A stretch of DNA of 62,500 nucleotides from Glandiceps talaboti (lineage: Eukaryota > Hemichordata > Enteropneusta > Spengelidae). Shown in pieces: positions 55,995 to 62,500 of this stretch. The stretch is from assembly GCF_964340395.1 (NCBI RefSeq), contig NC_135562.1, positions 11,549,543-11,612,042 of the forward strand, written 5' to 3'. Each line of letters opens with the position of its first letter. The stretch's first letter is position 1. The notes beneath the pieces are model-generated. The model was not told the DNA's origin. It did no database searches and saw only the letters and a program-made list of their open reading frames with translations. The translations under genes and the position numbers were made by a program.

Positions 55995-56333
55995 ATGTAC
56001 CGGTCAACAAGAGCCCAAATCTTACTCATAAGCTTGTTAATATACACATTGGTGTTTATACCGCTCTTGTACAAAGTTTCGTTGTGCACGGTATCATCAT
56101 TAGAACGGGAAAAAGTTCGACTAGAAGACCTCGCACTACCTACTGAGGTGTCTGGGTATTGTAGCAGAGCGTCAACGGTTGCTATTCATGAACAGAGTCA
56201 ACATTGCAGCGAATGTGCAGTGTGGAGGAAAGGTACATCGAAGTGGTTTGACGACAGGTACAACAGCAGCACTTCACCTATCTGGACGATTGAGAATAGA
56301 GAACTCGAGGAAACCGTCAGAAGATGGTGGATG
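55995..56333 (+). CDS. First coding exon of ST3Gal1/2-like sialyltransferase (partial)
   Basis: The exon encodes a short cytosolic tail, one membrane anchor (AQILLISLLIYTLVFIPLLY) and a stem, then CSECAVWRKGTSKWFDDRYN and 'SPIWTIENRELEETVRRWWM', which aligns with the start of the lumenal domain of ST3GAL1/ST3GAL2 (C-x-x-C, WFDERFN, N-x-L, RWWL). It ends at a consensus donor (atg|gtgagt) in phase 0. These Golgi type II enzymes transfer sialic acid alpha-2,3 to galactose of core-1 O-glycans and gangliosides. Exons for sialylmotifs L, S and VS were not found before the window end, so they lie beyond it or were missed. The frame is open to an upstream ATG at 55908, but 55995 places the anchor near the N terminus as the family does. 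Confidence 0.75.
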
Positions 56334-56974
56334 GTGAGTGGTCACTTACTCTTTGTAAAAGTGTAAAAGAAATTGTATCACAGAATGGGCATACATTTAC
56401 GCTCAAATTACAAAAAAAGGTATTTCACAGGATATGTATTTTTCATCATTTACCTTTGTTAAACCTTATTCGAATAATTGGACTAAATTCAAAAGTATTT
56501 TTAACTCCCGAATACTGGGTATTTTAAAGGGTTAATGCCCACAGTCTTCACTGGTTTGGTAATGTACTGTGAACCTCTAAGGATATCCCAAAATATGTGT
56601 CACACATTGCTCAGACAGTATGTAAGCAATATCTACCAACTGCTGTTTGTATTGTTTGAATTTGTAATATATCGCTCTATAACTATTGATAACATGTAAA
56701 TGGGGGTAATTGATATGCACCATAAAGGTAATGCTAATCGTGGAATGCACGCAGAACTTACTTGAGAAGAAAAATATCACATTACGTCACCCATTTAGAA
56801 TGTGTCTGCCACGTATGCAATAAAACTATTCTCTACATTGGGGAAAACTAACGAATTTCTAATACAATGTGCAAATATTATCACGTTCGAATTTTGTGCA
56901 GAATCTAATCAGTTTTAGAGCTAACTATATGTTTACCAAATTTCTTTCAATTTGTACCAAATTATGACAGACAG

Positions 56975-57090
56975 GTGGACACATACACAGACATTCTCAG
57001 AGACAGCCAGCTAGCCAGCCAACCATACAAAGAGACATACATACATACATACATACATACATACATACATACATACATACACATGCAGAC
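56975..57090. repeat. (ACAT)n microsatellite in sialyltransferase intron
   Basis: ACAT units at 57038-57080 flanked by CAGA-type sequence. Confidence 0.9.
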
Positions 57091-57169
57091 AGACAGACAT
57101 ATGTCGGCCAGCCACTCAGACAGATCCTGTACTCTGGTATCATCAGCAACCTATTCCTAAATCTACTGA

Positions 57170-58430
57170 TATTAATTTTCCGGCGAAGGTCCCATATCTC
57201 CATTCAAAGCTAACTTAGGTGCAAATATTTGTAATCCCATAAAATAACGAATGGCCGTATTTTGAATAGAGTCACAGTTTTTGACATTTCCCAACCCCAC
57301 ATACCAGAATAGTTATGAATTAAAAAGTGTAATATAAGTGTTATAACGAAAGTCTCTAAATCCATATATATTTGAAATCACTGTCCCAAAGCCCCCCCCC
57401 CTCAGCATTGCATAAGAGGTCAGAGGTTAGAAATTCATCCAGAATAACCCCAAGGTATATTTACTTCGAGACTATATTTAGGTTTTGACCTACATACCTG
57501 AACTTATAATTGGATCTTTATTTTGATTTCTGAAATGAACAATTTGTGTTTTGTTTTGATTGATAACCATACGCCATCTTTTGCACCAATTTTCTAGACA
57601 GTCAATACTTTTTTTTGAGGTTTTCGTCGCTTTCAGCTAAAATGGCAATATCATCAGCATATAAAAATATACTAAATTCTTGGTCATCTACTGGGATACC
57701 AAGATGAAGATTCTTAATTTCTATGGCAAGATCATTCAAATACAAAAAGGGTAGGGGACAGAACATCTCCTTGTCTAACACCAGAATTTAAATAGTAGAA
57801 AACCATGGTGAGAATGAACCATTAATATTTACATATGAAATTGGATTTTCATACAAACTCTTGACAGCGTTGTAAAATTTCCCATTGATACCACCTTGAA
57901 GTAGTTTAAAGAAAAGCATATCTCTATTCACCCAATCGAAAGCTTCTTCCATGTCCACAAATGCTGCAAATGTGGGTTTGGCTTTTCCATTTCTTACAAT
58001 GGTAGTAATAACATATATATGATCAATACAGGCTCTTGCCTGCCTAAAACCATTTTGTTCAACTACAGTAATATTCTAAGTATTGAACCAGTCTGTTATT
58101 CTAAATTCCTGAGAACAGTTTACTAACAGTTCAAGTGAGAGAAGACTAATACCCCCTGTAATTTAGAGGTACCCGAGGATCATTAACATTTATTGCACTT
58201 TGAGTTATTGGTTTTATTATTGCTTTTCCCCACACTGTTGTACTTTGCCAAAAGTAAAGTATAATTGAAAAAGTTTATGAAGTTGATTGATTGCATTTTC
58301 ATTCTTGAAAACCTCATATGATAATTTATCAAGCCCTACTGATTTTTTGAATTTTGAATGATTTTCAATTTTAGTTATTTCTTCAGTTGAAATATCAAGA
58401 TTCAAGAAAACTGTGTTGTTTTTCTAGAGC
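57170..58430 (-). mobile_element. Decayed non-LTR retrotransposon (LINE) reverse transcriptase
   Basis: The minus strand, read in several frames, gives the RT motifs in order: 'EEITKIENHSKFKKSVGLDK' (58.4 kb), then NGFRQARACIDHIYVI, FVDMEEAFDWVNRD (motif A), QGDVLSPTLF (motif B) and YADDIAILAES (motif C) near 57650. Further C-terminal remnants resembling 'YFMGLQIFAPKLALNGDMG' lie near 57190-57260. Frameshifts and stops interrupt the frame at several points (for example after the motif B segment and after the motif C segment), so it is inactive. The clade is not assigned. Confidence 0.85.
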
Positions 58431-59156
58431 ACGAACCACTCTCCTTTCCTCTATTTTCAATTAGCAGTAACAAAGCTGCTATCTAGCAAAACAACAACAT
58501 CAAGATTCCGAAAGATCGGCTTCGATTATAAACGCATATGATACATAATACTGCCATCACGTTCTGGGGGCCAGAGCCATCTTCAGCCCGACTTAACCTT
58601 TTCTTTGGGTCAACTTTTGACAATCAGCACTCACATTTCACCCGGTTTTAAAATTCCTGAATGGTTTACTTACATATAGTGACATTCACTTTCACTGGGA
58701 CTAATCTGGCCAAACTCTGGGCAAAATTAAACTGACCACAAATATCTACTTTAAGTCATTTTCTTTGAGAGTAGAGTCGAATCTGAGACTTGATGTGTGC
58801 AGTATCAGTGAACCCCCTAACTATTCCAAACTTGGTGAACACTCCAACTTGAGCTGTGATAACATGTGTATTTGCTGTTCTGACATTTCTTTCTTTAGTA
58901 CTTTGCTCATGAATAAAACATCTAGGCATATGACCTTGGATTGATAGTCATTCAACCGACTCTGACGGTTATGTACCGCGTTACCTATAGTACAGGGTGA
59001 CACAAATGTCATGTCTTCAAACAAACAATATGACATGTGCGTCTTTTTCATACTGTTGAATAGTTAGGTGAACTTCAGTGTTTCTGAGTCATTCGTTCAA
59101 GAGCTGGATGGTGGTCGTGGGTGTGGGGTGGGGTGGTATCGTGTGGGGTGGTATTC

Positions 59157-59214
<58 letters not shown>

Positions 59215-60619
59215 GGGGAGTACATCATGTGCCCCAGTCCAAAAGAATGTATGCTAATTTTAAATAGCAGTGTACACGTGAACTCAGAGCTCAGAAAGGC
59301 ATATGTTCCTTGCAGCAGCCTGGTCGAATTCTAAATCATCAGAACGGGGTTTGAACAAACTGCTATATTCGGATGTAATCTTCCATGCACATTTACAGAC
59401 GAATTACCTGTCACTCCGATAAGGCATATATATGCAAGCTATACACCACATATACGTAAGCTGATAAATAACAGCATTCAAATGATATCAATATACTGTA
59501 CATTTAAGAATGTATGTGTCAATCTCATCAAATATATATCTTGGGCATTACCGAACTAAGTTACAATTGCAGTATGAAACCATTAACGATTGCCCACCCT
59601 CCTCGTAGACCATAAGTATACGATGTACGTACATGCCTGTATAGTAGGGCCAAGTAAATACATGATATGGTTCTGATAACGCCCAATTTCAAAACAGGGT
59701 GGGTAGGTAGGGAACTTTCTATTTTTTATTTTATTTTATAATGTTCTGGTTCAGGTCATTACATTGTACGTACAGACATTTCTCATTGGTTTGTTCGTAG
59801 TTTCTGTATAATATGCAGACGACATTGTGTGCTACACTGTTGTAACAAATATTGACCTCTAATGTTAACATTAATTCTCCATCATTGTTACTTATCCACC
59901 AGTGTTACTCTTTGATCTTCACACCTAGCTGGCAGATCATGTCACTATGCTAGAATCACTCTCATATCTCCACTTGTACCAGGGACCATCTTGGACTTTA
60001 TGTAATTCACTCAGACTACATACAATATTCATGGTTAACTTGGAACCATTTTAAAAGTAGCCACGGAGCAGATCGAAGCTCCCAGTCTAACCCTAGCCGT
60101 TTCCTTCAGCTCGCTCCATTCTAAAATAAATCCATACTGTATTCCAATTTTAAATTCTTAAAAACATAAATTATACAATACTCAAATGATTGGATGATAA
60201 AATAATCAATAATATAAATGAATAAACGTGTTGTTGTCGTAATTTAATGCAAACAATACTGAAAAGTAGCCAAACAATGTGATCACGTCATTGGTCTTCC
60301 AGCTGCCCGTAATAAGTCATTATTTGACACTGTTGATCTTGTAATAACTTAATGTTGTCATCTCCGAAGAATACTAATCGCGAAATGCTAACATTTGTTC
60401 TAAGTATTAATTCATGACAGCTGAGAGTTTACTGTGACCTCGCGTCACATCAAAACTTTGTGAATATCAGCAAATTGTGTTCTGTTATCGGCAACACTTT
60501 ATTCTGTCATGTTTTTAAAATCACAGTACGGTAATGCCACCAAATCTCGCTCTTTCTCGCAAACTTTGCACAATTTGTCGATTTTTCAATATTGTTTTCG
60601 AAAAACGTTTAGGGTCGGC
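58431..60619. other. Intergenic or intronic, no gene; MITE fragment at 59669-59755
   Basis: 59669-59755 ('acagggtgggtaggtaggga' within it) is an inverted fragment of MITE family A. The rest shows no recognisable feature apart from the GT tract at 59158-59212. Confidence 0.5.
59158..59212. repeat. (GT)n microsatellite
   Basis: Uninterrupted GT dinucleotides over about 55 bases. Confidence 0.97.
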
Positions 60620-60800
60620 ACAATCTGATTAAAATCTGACGTGGTGAAAGCGGCTACATGTCTTTATTTACCTCTATTTCCATCGTTTTGTGTCATTTGT
60701 TTTGTTCCGAGTGATCGCCTCCTTCCCGAATGGAAATACTGGTAAATAAGTAAAGCACCTAGCCGCTTTCACCACATCAGATCGATTTTAATCAGCTAGA
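60620..60800. mobile_element. MITE family B, copy 2
   Basis: Ends 'ctgattaaaatctgacgtgg' and, inverted, 'ccacatcagatcgattttaa' match 41058-41340. The interior includes 'gagtgatcgcctccttccc' and is shorter than in copy 1. Confidence 0.8.
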
Positions 60801-61448
60801 TTGAGACAATATACAAATCTAGAATCCTAACTTTTGTCTGTGTTCACAGGAATTTGTCCGTTAATAAAGTTTTCCCTCAATGATTTATTTTGCCGTTTCA
60901 TATGTAAGTGTTTGCTAGCCGTGTTTGATTTACAGCCAAGCAGTACAAATAAGAAACCATATACGTGTTATACTTTAAGGTAATGGATACCGTCCGTAGA
61001 CGTGTATTGGCCGAGTGGTAGCAAGGCCAGTCTACCGTCTGTGGACGGTTTCTATCGTGTACCCAAGAGACAATCCGTGTATGGTTTCTCATACACCTTT
61101 TGCTATAGACTAATAATTGACCGCGCGCAGAACAATCTCGCAGAGCAAAGTGTTTCTTTCAAATAGACAAGTAAAAAAAATACAAAATGAATAAACCTTA
61201 TATGAAAAGAAAATTATAAAATGTATGTACATAACAAAACAAGGTCGTTAATGATTTAGTAGGTGACAAACTCCCATGATCTACCAACTCTTAAAATTGT
61301 GTTGTTTTTTTAAAAACATCCTAATGAACTGGTGCCAGGGTAGTGAAGTAGAAAACCCCCAGTTTGTCACTGAGTCACGTGCAACCTTTACTCCGTTGAA
61401 ATGCCTGTGGACTAACTACTGTGTGTATGAACAAAAACCTGTGGTTTG
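60801..61448. other. No feature recognised
   Basis: A short inverted match ('accgtccgtagacg' against 'cgtctgtggacggt') near 60990-61050 could form a hairpin. Nothing coding is supported. Confidence 0.35.
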
Positions 61449-61480
61449 CCCTTACGGGAGGCATTCAGTTAAAATCTAGG
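61449..61480. mobile_element. Solo end of the (CTGT)n element
   Basis: 'cccttacgggaggcattc' and the following 'agttaaaatct' match the right terminus at 51209-51240. Confidence 0.65.
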
Positions 61481-61814
61481 TTGTTTTATAATCATACCAT
61501 GCTATGCCGTATCATACCACAGGACATTATATTATTAAATACGTATGGCTGAAAGACTATAAGCTGTTCAAAGGTTAATTAAGATCGCCACAGTTCACTC
61601 CAGGTAACTTAAATGATGAGTAGAGTAATGAGGTCAATAGTCGCAGAGCATTTTCAATTTCTCAATGTATATTTAAGCTGTTCTTGAAGAAGTTCAACAT
61701 TTGTGATGTGACGTCAAAGGCAGGTAAATTATTCCATGCAGTCAATGAAGTGTTCAGTGTCAAATTCCTTAGCGAAGTCCAGGTAAATAAAACAATGCCA
61801 ACACAGGTTTATCT

Positions 61815-62322
61815 TTACCAACAAAAGACGTACTCAAAAGGTTCGCTTTTGAAATGCAGTTGATTTCATATAATGGCGGGTCATTTGTTCAGCCTTGAGG
61901 TATACGTTGGCCTTGGCCTGTATAATCAGGTTCATTTTCATCGGCAACCTGTGTCCAATCATAGATGTATTAGGGTGAGATGGATGTATTAGGGGAGGGC
62001 CTTCTCTAATACATCCATGGTCCAATCAGCTAACAAGTTAAGTAAATAAAAAGTTTTATTCATTAATCCTAAGCATCATTTAATAGTTAACAATTCAGGC
62101 TGCAGGGATATACCACCGTTTTGACATATGAACATCTTTTTCACATACACCTTTTCATTTGTGGGTGTGCCCAACACATGGTATATAATAATGAACTACA
62201 CAAGTGTTCACTCTTTACTAACAAAAGACGTATTTGAAAGGTTCGCTTTTGAAATGCAGTTGATTTTATATAATGGCGGGCATTTGTTCAGCCTTGAGGT
62301 ATACGTAGGCGTTGTCGTGTGT
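61815..62322. repeat. Two direct copies of about 110 bp, 400 bp apart
   Basis: 61815-61925 and 62214-62322 share 'aacaaaagacgta', 'ggttcgcttttgaaatgcag' and 'tgttcagccttgaggtatac'. The frame is open in part of each copy, but neither resembles a known protein. Confidence 0.7.
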
Positions 62323-62500
62323 AAACAGAGGCAGATGTACGCCATCATGCAATGTTGGACATGTCTCATCTTAGCAACACATTTAAACCGATAATTTGTT
62401 AGTTCTATCACACAGACTCGTCTGTGGTTCTGTAATAAATTTTTTCTAACTACCTATTTTGCATATCGGATTGCCTGTCCCTGTACCGTTACATGCTTAA

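Overview
This 62.5-kb window is AT-rich, intron-bearing animal nuclear DNA with about six recognisable protein-coding loci in a dense background of microsatellites, minisatellites and small DNA transposons. A DED-NACHT-LRR innate-immune receptor, laminin-G-like ectodomain genes, a CFAP97-type axonemal protein, a thiopurine-methyltransferase-like enzyme and an ST3Gal1/2-like sialyltransferase together suggest a marine invertebrate. A deuterostome such as a hemichordate or cephalochordate is most likely, because ST3Gal-type sialyltransferases are mainly deuterostome. The species cannot be fixed from the sequence alone.

Layout. 1-785 is one copy of a repeat that recurs in the same orientation at 20112-20920, so the two copies bracket a 20-kb block. 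That block holds a five-exon NLR gene on the plus strand (5816-14963): DED, then about 73 copies of a decapeptide encoded by a 30-bp minisatellite, then NACHT and a divergent LRR-like region. All four introns are phase 1. The start codon, a TATA-like box and the first 58 codons lie inside a DNA transposon (4741-5989, TTACAA target duplication). The last intron carries tandem copies of the preceding exon end together with its 5' splice site. 18.5-19.7 kb is microsatellite.

21-34 kb is mainly minus-strand: a CFAP97/hemingway-like single-exon gene (21505-22212), two unassigned open exons (24.1-24.8 kb) and a TPMT-like gene (seven exons, 29224-33924, C-terminal end not found). A 177-bp satellite (34991-36230) and a 151-bp array (37129-37630) follow.

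41.4-52.4 kb is a degenerating tandem cluster of minus-strand genes that pair a signal-anchor exon with a laminin-G exon. Three upstream regions, two anchor exons and two LamG exons survive; one LamG copy has lost its splice acceptor and the other is fused directly to the upstream block. 50-54 kb holds two inverted copies of a (CTGT)n-bearing element with internal tandem repeats. A six-copy 155-bp array (54146-55075) lies upstream of the first coding exon of an ST3Gal1/2-like gene (55995-56333) whose other exons are outside the window or unrecognised. A decayed LINE (57170-58430, minus) and several MITEs fill the rest.

The genes share no obvious pathway. The point of greatest biological interest is the NLR: a receptor with a transposon-derived N terminus, a very long variable-number linker between its death-fold and NTPase domains, and a multiplied splice donor.
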